64,000 bases of DNA from Gammaproteobacteria bacterium (GCA_034522055.1 JAXHLS010000006.1:769643-833642); one strand, 5' to 3'. Numbered from the stretch's first letter, positions 28,192 to 37,881 are shown. The notes: generated by a model not told the origin, from the sequence alone. Program-made: numbers and translations.

Positions 28192-30477
28192 TCATTCCCA
28201 GCACCCGCGCAGGAGTTGCTCCAGGCGAACGGGATCCACGGGGTGGCCGGTGAACTCCATCAGGCGTCCGCGTTCCCCCTCCAGCGCATCCCCCGACGCA
28301 TCCCCCACCACCAGCACCCCGAGCCCCGCGGGCAGCAGGCCCTCCCCGAGCAGAGCACGCAGTCTGCCCCGCCCCCCATCCAGCACCCGGGGGTTGATGA
28401 TCATCAGGTCGAAGGCGGTGGACTCGTCCAGTTCCTCCAGCAGTTCCTCCTCGCTGCCCGCGGCGGTGACGTCCACGTTCCACGATTCCAGCACCGGGGT
28501 CAGGGCGAGCAGCGTCTGCACCTCGTGATCCGCGAGCAACACCCGCCGGCCCGAGAAATCCGCTCGCACCGGAGGTTCCGCCTCCGGCCCGTTATCCGCG
28601 GTGACCACACGCTCCACCTGGATCTCCTCTCCCGGTTCGAAGTCCAGGGGTAGCACCAGACTGAATTCCGCGCCCTGCCCCGCCGCGCTCTCGAGGGCGA
28701 TGCGACCACCGAGGAGGCCGGCCAGCTCGTTGCTGATGGTCAACCCCAGGCCGGTACCGCCATAGCGCCGGCTGGTGGAGCCGTCGGCCTGTTTGAAGGC
28801 CTCGAAGATGACGGCGTGCTTGTGGGCGGGAATGCCGATACCCGTGTCGCGCACGCCGATGCGCACCGGCCGCTGGTGGCGGTCATCGTCGTCATTGGCC
28901 GCCAGAATCAGTTCCACACCGCCACTGTGGGTGAATTTGATGGCATTGGCGATGAAATTCTTGATAATGCGCCGGATCATCTCCGTGTCACTGACGATGC
29001 GGTGGGGCACGCCCTCTTCCACTTTCAGGGAGAGGGCGAGGCCCTTCTGCTGCGCCTGGGCGTGGACCAGTTCGATGAGTTCCTCCAGCAACCCAGGCAG
29101 ATCCACGTCGCCCAGTTGCAGCACCGTCTGGCGCGCCTCGATGCGACTGAGGTCGAGAATATCGTCGATGAGGTTGCGCAGATCCGTCCCCGCGGAGTTG
29201 ATGACCTTGGCCTGCTTGCGATGGGCCGCGGAGAATTCGCCATCGTCGGCATTGGCGAGCAGCTTGGACAGCAGCAGAATGGAATTCAGGGGCGTGCGCA
29301 ATTCGTGGCTGACGTTGGCCAGGAACTCCGACTTGTGGGTGTTGAGGGACTCCAACTCCCTGGCGTGCTGGCGCAGGGCCGAGATGTTCTGCACGTGGCC
29401 CTCCGACAGGCGATTGAGCTTGTCGGCGAGTTCTCTCACCTCTCTGGGACCCTTCCAATCGAAGACCACTCCCTGTTCCTGGGCCAGGATCTGCCCCAGC
29501 CCCTCGGTGAGGCGCTCGCGGAAAAGCTCCATGCGCCCGGCCAGCCAGTGGGCGATGACGAGCACCATCGCGATGAGCAGCAGCACCACGACCCCGATGC
29601 GCCAGCGCAGCTCGCTCATGATGCGGAAGATGGGCGATGGGTCCACCTCGCGACCGGCCCACAGGGGGCCGTCCCGCTCGGTGGCCAGTAACGGCACCCA
29701 GATGATCTGCTCGCCGCGCCGGCCCTTCCACAGGCTGAGTTCGCCCTCGGAGAAGATCTCGTGCAAGCCCGGGAAGTCCTCCAATGCGGAGCCCTCCCGT
29801 CCGATGTAGCGGCCATCCGCCTGGGCCCAGTAGGTATTGCGATAGGCGCGGGCCAGGCCGCCGATGTCGAGACTCACCATCACCGCCCCCACCGCGTCCC
29901 CCGGCGCCGGCGACCGGCCATCGAACACCGGGCTCACCAACTGCAGGATGAGATAGCGGGACGGCAGCCCGATATCCGCCTCCGGGTTGATGCGCACCGG
30001 CCCGGTGACGACCCCTCCGGGCCCCAAAGTCAGGGCGGTGGATACCTGCTTTTCCAGAGGCTGCATGGCGAGGCTATCCCTGCGTTCCAGCTCCCTGGTG
30101 AAGAAATCCCGTTCGAAGGAGGCCACGGGTTCACCGAGGCGGTCCAGGAACATCACGCTGATGATATCCACCTGGTCCCGCAGGATGCTCCCCAGCCAAT
30201 GCCCGTCGGCCCCCACGACGGCGGGCTCCGCGCCCTTTCCCGCGTTCACCAGGTTGCGGGTGGTGGCCAGCTTGGCCAGCAGTCGTACCGTTTCGTGGCG
30301 ACTGGCCAGGTGCTGATCGAGATCGCGAAAGTCCGCCCGCAGGTTCAGCAGGTGGGCGCGATGGTAGAACCCTTCGAGCTTCTCGAAGATGAAAGGCACG
30401 GTGCTGGCCACTGCCACCAGCAGTGGCGCCATACCGAACAGCAACAGGACGATGAGGATCTGGGTTCTGAGCCGCAC
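28192..30477 (-). CDS. Membrane sensor histidine kinase with degenerate C-terminal receiver
   Basis: About 761 residues from a GTG at 30477; the frame continues upstream but overlaps the preceding gene. A membrane segment (about 7-30), a periplasmic sensor region (about 31-290, Cache-like by layout) and a second membrane segment (about 292-312) precede the kinase core. The phospho-acceptor is His391 ([12 protein letters not shown]). N-box [10 protein letters not shown] and G-boxes DTGIGIP and GGTGLGLTI are intact. The C-terminal receiver-like domain (from about 640) is degenerate: the acceptor Asp is Asn (LMIINPRV), one acidic residue is lost (LLADHE) and the lysine is replaced (TGHPVDP). It begins 5 bases after the small membrane protein gene. 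Confidence 0.88.
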   Translation of the reverse strand: MRLRTQILIVLLLFGMAPLLVAVASTVPFIFEKLEGFYHRAHLLNLRADFRDLDQHLASRHETVRLLAKLATTRNLVNAGKGAEPAVVGADGHWLGSILRDQVDIISVMFLDRLGEPVASFERDFFTRELERRDSLAMQPLEKQVSTALTLGPGGVVTGPVRINPEADIGLPSRYLILQLVSPVFDGRSPAPGDAVGAVMVSLDIGGLARAYRNTYWAQADGRYIGREGSALEDFPGLHEIFSEGELSLWKGRRGEQIIWVPLLATERDGPLWAGREVDPSPIFRIMSELRWRIGVVVLLLIAMVLVIAHWLAGRMELFRERLTEGLGQILAQEQGVVFDWKGPREVRELADKLNRLSEGHVQNISALRQHARELESLNTHKSEFLANVSHELRTPLNSILLLSKLLANADDGEFSAAHRKQAKVINSAGTDLRNLIDDILDLSRIEARQTVLQLGDVDLPGLLEELIELVHAQAQQKGLALSLKVEEGVPHRIVSDTEMIRRIIKNFIANAIKFTHSGGVELILAANDDDDRHQRPVRIGVRDTGIGIPAHKHAVIFEAFKQADGSTSRRYGGTGLGLTISNELAGLLGGRIALESAAGQGAEFSLVLPLDFEPGEEIQVERVVTADNGPEAEPPVRADFSGRRVLLADHEVQTLLALTPVLESWNVDVTAAGSEEELLEELDESTAFDLMIINPRVLDGGRGRLRALLGEGLLPAGLGVLVVGDASGDALEGERGRLMEFTGHPVDPVRLEQLLRGCWE

Positions 30478-30482
30478 CGGCG

Positions 30483-30671
30483 TTACACGGCCATGATGAG
30501 GAGCACCACGAAGGCGGCCACCAGGGCGATGGGGATCAACGCCCCGGCCCAGTCCTTGTTCTCGGCCTCGCGGGATTTCTGCATCGCGGCCTTGAGACCC
30601 GGCATGAACAGAAAGAGGGCCAAAATGGCCACCGCCCCCCACATCAGTTGTCCGAAGATGCCCATTTCCAT
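30483..30671 (-). CDS. Small two-helix membrane protein
   Basis: 62 residues with two membrane segments, about 5-26 (GQLMWGAVAILALFLFMPGL) and 44-61, and a short charged loop (KSREAENKDW). Its ATG begins one base after the rlmKL stop (TGATATG) and its stop lies 5 bases before the GTG of the sensor kinase. Tight packing on both sides supports a real, translationally coupled gene. No family recognised. It may be an accessory subunit of the kinase; this is inference from position only. Confidence 0.7.
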   Translation of the reverse strand: MEMGIFGQLMWGAVAILALFLFMPGLKAAMQKSREAENKDWAGALIPIALVAAFVVLLIMAV

Positions 30672-30672
30672 A

Positions 30673-32799
30673 TCACTTGCCCCTCATTTCCCAGCACTGA
30701 TGGATCCGGGGACGGCGTTTGAAGTCCTCGGGCAGGCTGGCCTTGGTGAATTCCCGGCAGACCATATCCCGGGTCAGGGAAGGACTCAATCGGAAACGCC
30801 GCGCGTTGGTGCTGAATACGAGAACGCCGGCAGGGCTCAACAGCCCCGCGGCGAGACGCAGCAGCGCCTCATGATCGCGCTGGACGTCCCAGTGACCCGC
30901 CATCTTCTTGGAATTGGAGAAGGTGGGCGGGTCCACGTAGATGACATCGTAGCGCGCGCCTTCCTCACGGGCCTGTTCCAGCCAAGCCCCACAGTCCGCC
31001 GCCACGAAGCGGTGGCGGTCATCCCAGAAACCGTTCAGTTCCATGTTGTGCCGCGCCCACTCCAGGTAGCGGGTGGACAGATCCACGCTGGTGGTCTCCA
31101 CGGCCCCATTGCCTGCGGCATAGACGGTGGCCGAGCCGGTGTAGGCGAACAGATTGAGAAAACGCCCGCCCGCCGCCAGTGCCCCCACCCGCGCCCGCAC
31201 CAGGCGGTGGTCCAGGAACAACCCGGTGTCCAGGTAGTCGGTGAAATTGACCAGGAAACGGTAGCCGCCCTCCCAGACCTCGTGGAGCCGCTCCTGGCGA
31301 TCCAGACGGCCGTACTGGTCGCGGCCCTTCTGGCGCTCGCGGAACTTGAAAAAGACGTGATCGCGGGGAAATTCCAGCACCTCGGCGATGACCTGTCCGG
31401 CCTCCCGCCGGCGACGCCGGGCCTGGTTGGCGTCCACCGACTCCGGCGGCAGATATTCCTGTACGTGGGCCCAGCGCTCGCGGCCCCCATAGATATCCAC
31501 CGCGAAGGCATACTCCGGCAGGTCACCGTCATAGACGCGATAGCAGTGGATGTCGTTGCGGGCCGCCCACCTCGCGAGATGGCGGGCATTCTTGCGCAGG
31601 CGATTGGCGAACATGGTGGCGCCCTCGCCCAGGGTCTCGGGTGGCGCGGCCGCGACGGGCCCACAACTGCGGAGCCGGCATGGCAGGGCACCGTTGTACA
31701 CGGGCCAGTCGCGGCAGCGGCGGCCGAGTTCCAGGGTGGCCGGCACCTCATCGGGGTACAGCACCGCCAGCCGCCAGTCGGCGAAGCGTTGTCCCAGGCG
31801 GCGTTCCAGTTCACCGTAGACGGCCCGCGCATCGCCCCCATGGAGACGGTGCCCGTAGGGCGGATTGGTCACCAGCAGGCCCGGTCCGACACCGGCGGGT
31901 GCGAAGTCCGCCACGGCCACGGTGCTCACGGAAATATCATCCCCAAACCCGGCCCGCCCGGCGTTGATCCGGGTCGCTTCCACCGCTGCGGCGTCGCTGT
32001 CCCCGCCATGGAGCCCGGGAACCCGCCCGGCCCCCGCGGCGCGCCTGTCCGCCGCCTCCGCGCACAGCCGCGACCAGACCTCCGGGTCATGTCCGAGCCA
32101 GCCCTCGAAGCCGAAGCGCTCCCGGCCCAGGCCGGGCGCCACGTCTGCCGCCATCATGGCGCCCTCAATGAGGAAGGTGCCGGAGCCGCACATGGGGTCC
32201 GCCAGGGGCGCGCCCTCGGCAGCCAGGCGCGGCCAGTCCGCCAGCAGCAGCAGGGCGGCCGCCAGATTCTCCTTGAGGGGGGCCGGCACCAGGCGTTCCC
32301 GGTAGCCCCGCCGGTGCAGGGGCCGGCCCACCAGATCGAGGCCGATGGACAGGCGCTCCCCTTTGAGCACCGCGCTCAACTGCACGTCGGGCCGCTCCAG
32401 ATCCACCGTGGGCCGGGCACCCGTCAGTTCCCGCAGGTGGTCCACCACGCCGTCCTTGACCCGCTGGGCCCCGAAATGGGTATGCCGGATGCCGCTCCCC
32501 ATGCCCTTGAAGCTCACCGCCAGGGTGCCTTCGGCACGCAGATGGTCCTGCCACGGCATGCTCTTCACCGCTTCGTATATCTCATCAGCGTCCCGTACCC
32601 GGAAGTCCTCCAGGTTGAGATAGACCCGGCTGGCCACCCGGGACCACAAACACACACGATAGGCGGTGGACAGATCCCCCGTGAACAGAGCCCCGGCGGC
32701 GACCCGCCTGGCCCCCACCACTCCCAACTGCTCCAGTTCCCGCATCACAGCGGGCTCCACCCCCTTCGGCGTGGAAACAAAGAGACTAAACTTGCTCAT
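30673..32799 (-). CDS. rlmL: Bifunctional 23S rRNA methyltransferase RlmKL
   Basis: 708 residues, the length of the fused RlmL-RlmK enzyme that makes m2G2445 and m7G2069 in 23S rRNA. The N-terminal part has a THUMP domain (about 50-155). The RlmL methyltransferase domain shows DPMCGSGTFLIEGA and LLVTNPPYGHRL. The RlmK domain shows NLFAYTGSATVYAAG and YVDPPTFSNSKK. The start at 32799 (MSKFSLFVSTPKG) fits the family; a longer frame adds 13 residues. It is divergent from ycgL. Confidence 0.95.
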   Translation of the reverse strand: MSKFSLFVSTPKGVEPAVMRELEQLGVVGARRVAAGALFTGDLSTAYRVCLWSRVASRVYLNLEDFRVRDADEIYEAVKSMPWQDHLRAEGTLAVSFKGMGSGIRHTHFGAQRVKDGVVDHLRELTGARPTVDLERPDVQLSAVLKGERLSIGLDLVGRPLHRRGYRERLVPAPLKENLAAALLLLADWPRLAAEGAPLADPMCGSGTFLIEGAMMAADVAPGLGRERFGFEGWLGHDPEVWSRLCAEAADRRAAGAGRVPGLHGGDSDAAAVEATRINAGRAGFGDDISVSTVAVADFAPAGVGPGLLVTNPPYGHRLHGGDARAVYGELERRLGQRFADWRLAVLYPDEVPATLELGRRCRDWPVYNGALPCRLRSCGPVAAAPPETLGEGATMFANRLRKNARHLARWAARNDIHCYRVYDGDLPEYAFAVDIYGGRERWAHVQEYLPPESVDANQARRRRREAGQVIAEVLEFPRDHVFFKFRERQKGRDQYGRLDRQERLHEVWEGGYRFLVNFTDYLDTGLFLDHRLVRARVGALAAGGRFLNLFAYTGSATVYAAGNGAVETTSVDLSTRYLEWARHNMELNGFWDDRHRFVAADCGAWLEQAREEGARYDVIYVDPPTFSNSKKMAGHWDVQRDHEALLRLAAGLLSPAGVLVFSTNARRFRLSPSLTRDMVCREFTKASLPEDFKRRPRIHQCWEMRGK

Positions 32800-32872
32800 G
32801 TCCGCACCGCGGATGGGAGACACCCACCACCGTCGCAACAGGCTATCCCACTACCCCATCCAAGATGCCCGA

Positions 32873-33178
32873 ATGACACACTCCACCCTCCACTGTTGGA
32901 TATACAAAGGCCATCGCCATGACGGTGCCTACCTGTACCTCGGGCGCGAGTCCGATTTCGCCGCCGTGCCGGAGGCCTTGTTGCATACCCTGGGTACACT
33001 TCGACTGGTGATGGAACTGGAATTGTCCGCCGAACGCAGGCTCGCCCGCGAAGACGTGGGCCTGGTGATGCATAACCTGCGGGCCCAGGGCTACCACCTG
33101 CAACTGCCCCCGGATTGGCGCCCCCGTTTCTATGCCGCCGAGGACGGACAATCACGGCACGGAACCGACCCCGACTGA
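32873..33178 (+). CDS. ycgL: YcgL domain-containing protein
   Basis: 101 residues. The YcgL fold is recognised from CWIYKGHRHDGAYLYLGRES at the N-terminus, DFAAVPEALLHTLG and DVGLVMHNLRAQGYHLQLPP. The family is small, conserved in gammaproteobacteria and without an established function. The start at 32873 was chosen because the longer frame runs back over rlmKL. Adjacent genes in other gammaproteobacteria include rnd and minCDE; here rnd is 6 kb away. Confidence 0.88.
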   Translation: MTHSTLHCWIYKGHRHDGAYLYLGRESDFAAVPEALLHTLGTLRLVMELELSAERRLAREDVGLVMHNLRAQGYHLQLPPDWRPRFYAAEDGQSRHGTDPD

Positions 33179-33223
33179 TGGGCCCCCTGCCGGAAGGAAG
33201 CGTGGCGGCCCCATGGGTACCGG

Positions 33224-34063
33224 TTAACGGGGGGGATCCCACTCTCCCGAGGGCTCCACTCCGGTATCGCCCGTGGTCTCTTCGAGTCCCGGATCGAGGA
33301 ACAGAGGTCCGGGACCCGCCGCAGCCCCATGGGTTGGTTCCGGCACGGCTTCGGGCTCGGGGTCCGGCGCCCCGCTGGCTGCATCCCCGGACTCGTCCTG
33401 AAACCATGGATCCCAGGGAATGAGGCCGCCCCGGCCATCGCCTGCCGTGCCTTGGCGCCCAGGACCCGGGCCATCCGGCGCCCGGGTGCGCGGTGCGGTA
33501 CCCCGGCCCGGCGTGGTCTCGCGCGGGAATCTCAGGGGGGGCGCATCGAAGCCCTGTCCGGCACGCCCCCAGCCCGGGGCGGCCTGCTCCCAGGGGGCGC
33601 CGGGGGCGTCCATCATTCTCCCGCGACCCCATTGCATATAGTCCGACCCCCAGGGCATATAGTCCGACCCCCAGGGCATATAGTCCGACCCCCAGGGATA
33701 GCCCGCTTCAGTACGCCACGGACTGCCTTCACCCGGTAGTCCCGCGGGCGCCGCCGGCACACGGAGGCCGCCCCCCGTATAGGGCGAAAGGTAGACCGCA
33801 TCGGGCCGCCCATGTCTCCCCACGCCGGAGGCCCGGGGGGCGCCGCGGGTCCAGCCCTCCGATGGGGGCGGCCAACCCGGCGCGCAGGCGCCCTTGCTCA
33901 ATTGATAGCCGTAACTGGCGCACTCATAATATGGATCTCCGTCCATCACGGGAGAGATGTCCCTGACGGCCGGAGGTTGAGACGAGAAACCCTCTCCGCC
34001 CGCCACCGGCGCGGCGACGGCGCAGACGAGTATGATGGTTGCAAGAACTGGAAACCGCTTCAT
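33224..34063 (-). CDS. Exported Gly/Pro/Trp-rich protein with PWGSDYM repeats
   Basis: 279 residues. A clear signal peptide (MKRFPVLATIILVCAVAAPV, cleavage near AGG) is followed by a low-complexity mature region rich in Gly, Pro, Trp and Arg. Two cysteines lie close together (YYECASYGYQLSKGACAPGW). Residues about 122-143 contain three tandem GSDYMPW heptapeptides encoded by three identical 21-bp units. The C-terminal third is acidic. I do not recognise the family. Aromatic Gly-rich repeats are seen in structural surface or storage-granule proteins, including sulfur globule proteins, but I cannot claim homology. Confidence 0.6.
   Translation of the reverse strand: MKRFPVLATIILVCAVAAPVAGGEGFSSQPPAVRDISPVMDGDPYYECASYGYQLSKGACAPGWPPPSEGWTRGAPRASGVGRHGRPDAVYLSPYTGGGLRVPAAPAGLPGEGSPWRTEAGYPWGSDYMPWGSDYMPWGSDYMQWGRGRMMDAPGAPWEQAAPGWGRAGQGFDAPPLRFPRETTPGRGTAPRTRAPDGPGPGRQGTAGDGRGGLIPWDPWFQDESGDAASGAPDPEPEAVPEPTHGAAAGPGPLFLDPGLEETTGDTGVEPSGEWDPPR
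33635..33697. repeat. Three perfect 21-bp tandem repeats
   Basis: Units at 33635-33655, 33656-33676 and 33677-33697 are identical and start CATATAGTCCGAC. They encode the heptapeptide repeat GSDYMPW on the minus strand. Perfect identity implies recent expansion or ongoing copy-number change. Confidence 0.95.
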
Positions 34064-34180
34064 ATGTCCACCGCAGCCGTTGATGTCGCCCTGAGTGAGT
34101 GCCGGGCCGGCATGACGGCCCTCCTTGCCGGACCATGCCGCAGGCCCGGTATTTTACCCTCAACACGCGAACAACCATAC

Positions 34181-34516
34181 ATGAATACATCTTCCGTTCC
34201 GCAGCGTGGCCTCCTCGCCAGCATCGGCTTCCTGCGCACCATGCTGGGTCTCGTCGTCCTGGTCATCGCGGCCCTGTCATGGTTCGCCGGCAGCGAGCCC
34301 ACGGGGTGGTACGTGCTGCCGGTGTATGTCGCGCCGGTACTCGCCATCCTTCTGCTGTGGGGGCTGATCCTCGACCTCATCATGACCCGGGTATACATGT
34401 CCGAGCCCGCCACCGAAGACGGGCCCTCCTACGGTCTGGTGATGCGCTTCGACCTGGCGCTGTTCGCCATTCTGCTGGTCTCCTGGGGACCGTTCTTCTA
34501 CAAGCTCGTCGCTTGA
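34181..34516 (+). CDS. Small membrane protein, unknown function
   Basis: 111 residues with three likely membrane segments at about 12-36, 43-66 and 89-108, and a loop SEPATEDGPSYGLV. The start at 34181 is the ATG directly before the first recognisable helix; the longer upstream frame overlaps the divergent repeat-protein gene and is unlikely. No family recognised. It is divergent from the repeat protein. Confidence 0.6.
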   Translation: MNTSSVPQRGLLASIGFLRTMLGLVVLVIAALSWFAGSEPTGWYVLPVYVAPVLAILLLWGLILDLIMTRVYMSEPATEDGPSYGLVMRFDLALFAILLVSWGPFFYKLVA

Positions 34517-34622
34517 ACAGCCCTTTCGAATCCTTCGACATGCATTGTCGCAGGTGACCGGAAGGTGGCCCGGGGCGGGCATTCTACCCGCGACGGAGGC
34601 GCCGTGGCGCGACGCGGGCACC

Positions 34623-34656
34623 GTTCAGCCTGGGTTCAGCTCGTATCTCCTATGCT
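34623..34656 (+). promoter_or_regulatory. PhoP-box-like direct repeat and -10 element
   Basis: GTTCAG at 34623-34628 and 34634-34639 form a direct repeat with an 11-base period (5-base spacer). Eleven bases later is TATGCT (34651-34656), a -10-like hexamer. PhoP-type promoters have two (T)GTTTA half-sites with a 5-base spacer placed about 12 bases before the -10. This lies 72 bases before the first gene of an operon that encodes a PhoP/PhoQ-like pair, so autoregulation is likely. Confidence 0.7.
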
Positions 34657-34727
34657 CTCATCACAAGGCCGGAAAGTGTGTTCCGCGCCTGTTGGTCGTT
34701 GAACATGAAATCGACAGGAGAGCAGCG

Positions 34728-35282
34728 ATGACGAACAGACTTCGAATAATGGTGGCCCTCGCGCTCGGTGTGAGCCTGGCCTGCCCGGTGGCGGCCTACG
34801 ACGAGCGCTCCGAGGGGGCATACTATGATTACGCGAAGGTGATGCGGGTGGAGCCCGTCAGCCGCATCGTCAGGGTATCCGAGCCGCGTCGTGACTGCTG
34901 GGAAGAGCCCGTGACGCGCTATCGGCGGCATGCCGGTCACGGCGGTGACTCCTATACACCCTCCATTCTGGGTGGCATCCTCGGCGGCGTGGTGGGCAAC
35001 CAGTTCGGGTCCGGCTCGGGGCGTGACGTGATGACCGTGGCGGGTACGGTGCTCGGTGCCTCCATCGGCCGTGACACCCAGCGTGCCGGGCGCTATCGCA
35101 GCGAGTCCTACACCACCACGGAAGTCCATTGCGAGACACGAAATGACTATCGAGAAGTGGAGCGGCCCGACGGCTATCGGGTCACCTATCGCTACCGCGA
35201 CGAGGTGTTCGTTCGCCACATGGACCATGACCCGGGGGAGCGGATACGGGTGCGTATCTCGGTCCAACCCGCGGATTACTGA
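34728..35282 (+). CDS. Exported glycine-zipper (17-kDa antigen-like) protein
   Basis: 184 residues. A signal peptide (MTNRLRIMVALALGVSLACP, cleavage near VAAYDE) precedes a Tyr/Arg-rich segment, then a glycine-zipper segment (PSILGGILGGVVGNQFGSGS and VAGTVLGASIGRD, about 81-122) typical of the Rickettsia 17-kDa surface antigen family. The C-terminal beta-rich part has two cysteines overall (RRDCWEEP, EVHCETRN). No lipobox is evident. A good AGGAG lies 8 bases before the ATG. It is the first gene of the PhoPQ-like operon; relatives are outer-membrane associated. Confidence 0.8.
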   Translation: MTNRLRIMVALALGVSLACPVAAYDERSEGAYYDYAKVMRVEPVSRIVRVSEPRRDCWEEPVTRYRRHAGHGGDSYTPSILGGILGGVVGNQFGSGSGRDVMTVAGTVLGASIGRDTQRAGRYRSESYTTTEVHCETRNDYREVERPDGYRVTYRYRDEVFVRHMDHDPGERIRVRISVQPADY

Positions 35283-35286
35283 TCCG

Positions 35287-35568
35287 CTGCGCCGCGCCTG
35301 TCTCAAGGTATTATCGGTGGTGGTATTGACGGTCGTCCTCGCCCCCGCAGCCGTCGCCCTGGACGCGGATCGCGACCGCAACGGTCCCAGGCAGACCATG
35401 GACAGGGACGCGGCGGCGGCCGCCGCCCGTCACGCCACCGGGGGACGGGTACTGGGGGTGGAACGTCGCCGCGGCAATGGCGATGAGTACCGGGTGCGGG
35501 TCCTCACCCCGGACGGCACCGTCCGCACCCTGGAGATCGATGAGCGTTCGGGCCGCCCCCGGCGCTGA
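35287..35568 (+). CDS. PepSY-like small exported protein
   Basis: About 93 residues if translation starts at the CTG at 35287, which gives a proper signal peptide (LRRACLKVLSVVVLTVVLAP, cleavage near AVALDADR). GTG codons at 35317 and 35320 are alternatives but leave no positively charged N-region. The mature part (AAARHATGGRVLGVERRRGN, EYRVRVLTPDGTVRTLEID) matches the PepSY pattern of small periplasmic proteins encoded beside PhoPQ-type systems. The candidate start lies 4 bases after the previous stop, so translation may be coupled. It ends 9 bases before the response regulator. Start uncertain; gene itself likely. Confidence 0.72.
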   Translation: MRRACLKVLSVVVLTVVLAPAAVALDADRDRNGPRQTMDRDAAAAAARHATGGRVLGVERRRGNGDEYRVRVLTPDGTVRTLEIDERSGRPRR

Positions 35569-35577
35569 TGGGTCGTC

Positions 35578-36270
<693 letters not shown>

Positions 36271-36274
36271 AGGC

Positions 36275-37630
36275 ATGGGCCATCGGCCCGGGTCTCTGAT
36301 CACCCGGCTGGTGATCTCCACCGCCGTCATGCTCACCGTGGCCCTGGGGCTGGCGGGTCTCAGCCTGGACCGGGGCTTCCGGGACTCGGCGCGGACCGCG
36401 CTGCAGGACCGCCTGGAGGCCCACCTGTACGGCCTCATGGGGTTGGTGCAGATCGACGAGCAGGGTGCCATCTCGGTCCCCGACAGTCTCGCCGAACCGG
36501 GCCTCACAGGAAGCGAGAGCGACCTCTATGCCGCCATCTGGAATGGCGACGGCCGACTCCTGTGGCAATCCCCTTCCGCCTCGGCGCGGGATCTGCCACG
36601 GCCGGCGGCGACGTCTCGACCCGCTTACAAGGACTTCGGCCATGATGCCGTCCACGGCACTTATAGTACCTCCCTGACCGTACGCTGGGAAATGGCGCCG
36701 GACGAACATCGCCTGCTCACCTTCACCGTGGTCGAGGCGGAGACCCGTTTCAAGGACGAAATCGCCGCCTTCCGTCGCTCGCTGTGGGGCGGTTTGGCGG
36801 CCTCGGCGCTCTTTCTCGTGGCGGCCCACCTCGCGCTGTTGCGCCTCAGCATGAAACCCCTGCTGCGTCTCATTCGGGAAGTGAAGGCGATCGAGGCCGG
36901 CCACGAGGAACGCTTTACCCCCGACTATCCGGTGGAAATCCTGCCCCTGACCCGGAACATGAACGCCCTGCTCGATCAGGATCGAGCCCGCCTCGCCCGT
37001 TACCGCGACAGCCTCGCCGATCTGGCCCACAGCCTGAAGACCCCCTTGAGCATCCTTCATGGCATCAAGGAAGACCTCGAACCCGGGGGCGCCGCCCGCC
37101 GCCAGATGGACGAGCAACTGGAACGCATGCAGGGCGCGGTGGACTATCATCTCCAGCGCGCCGCCGTGGCGGGCCGGGTACCCCTGTCGGGCACGGTGGA
37201 GATGGCCCCGCTGGTGGCGGAATTGCGACGCAGCCTCGACAAGGTCTACGACGACAGACGGGTCGAGTTCACCGCCGACCTCCAGGCAGGACTCCGTTTC
37301 CGCGGCGACCGCGGCGACCTCATGGAGATCCTGGGCAATCTCATGGACAACGCCTGGAAATGGTGCCGTGGCCGGGTGCGCCTGACACTGCGGAGGACCG
37401 CCGGCCCGGACGATGCCTTATTGGTACGGGTGGAGGACGACGGTCCCGGCGTCGCCGACATCCATTGGGGGCGCCTGGGGGAACGGGGTTTCCGGCCCTG
37501 CCCGGGCGTCCCCGGGCACGGCATCGGCCTGGCCGTGGTCAGGGATCTGGCGGCGGAATACGGCGGTGTGCCCGAATTCGGACGGAGCCCCCTGGGCGGG
37601 CTCCAGGTGAGCCTGCGGCTGGCGCCGTGA
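36275..37630 (+). CDS. PhoQ-like sensor histidine kinase
   Basis: 451 residues. Two membrane segments (about 9-31 and 170-192) enclose a periplasmic sensor region of about 135 residues. A HAMP-like linker leads to the phospho-acceptor His252 (SLADLAHSLKTPLSIL, the PhoQ-type H-box). The ATPase domain has GNLMDNAWKWC, VEDDGPGV and GHGIGLAVV. The H-box with HSLKTP rather than HELRTP is characteristic of PhoQ and its relatives, which sense divalent cations, pH or cationic peptides. Signal here unknown. Confidence 0.92.
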   Translation: MGHRPGSLITRLVISTAVMLTVALGLAGLSLDRGFRDSARTALQDRLEAHLYGLMGLVQIDEQGAISVPDSLAEPGLTGSESDLYAAIWNGDGRLLWQSPSASARDLPRPAATSRPAYKDFGHDAVHGTYSTSLTVRWEMAPDEHRLLTFTVVEAETRFKDEIAAFRRSLWGGLAASALFLVAAHLALLRLSMKPLLRLIREVKAIEAGHEERFTPDYPVEILPLTRNMNALLDQDRARLARYRDSLADLAHSLKTPLSILHGIKEDLEPGGAARRQMDEQLERMQGAVDYHLQRAAVAGRVPLSGTVEMAPLVAELRRSLDKVYDDRRVEFTADLQAGLRFRGDRGDLMEILGNLMDNAWKWCRGRVRLTLRRTAGPDDALLVRVEDDGPGVADIHWGRLGERGFRPCPGVPGHGIGLAVVRDLAAEYGGVPEFGRSPLGGLQVSLRLAP

Positions 37631-37881
37631 CGGCGCGGTCCGGCACCCCCCGGTTCTTCAAGTTTTACCCGACTTCAGCCGCAACAGTTTGAGTTGTTCA
37701 TCCCAGGGGACCATGGCGACGCCATCCCGAGCCTGCGCGACGGTACCGGTACCGGCCCGTGCCCGGGTCAGATGACATAGCCTGCGGCGTGCCCCCGGGA
37801 TGGCCCGGAAATCCACGCCCTCGGGTCCACGGAGACTGCCGTTGCACCGATGCATCGCCCAACAGGCCTTTATCTTTCCTC

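Noticed and set aside
29761-32922. A 1053-codon open frame on the plus strand across the sensor kinase and rlmKL.
   Set aside because: It is antisense to two genes with clear family motifs and its translation has no recognisable domain; long antisense frames are common in GC-rich DNA.
33635-33697. The three 21-bp repeats considered as a CRISPR remnant.
   Set aside because: Units are directly adjacent without spacers and are in frame inside a coding sequence.
37658-37855. A 65-codon minus-strand open frame ending VPWDEQLKLLRLKSGKT.
   Set aside because: The end looks protein-like, but there is no good start, no recognised family and it lies in the leader of the GGDEF-EAL gene; I could not support it.
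37640-37881. A c-di-GMP riboswitch in front of the GGDEF-EAL gene.
   Set aside because: The conserved GEMM-type sequence blocks are not present; only unremarkable GC-rich hairpins were seen.
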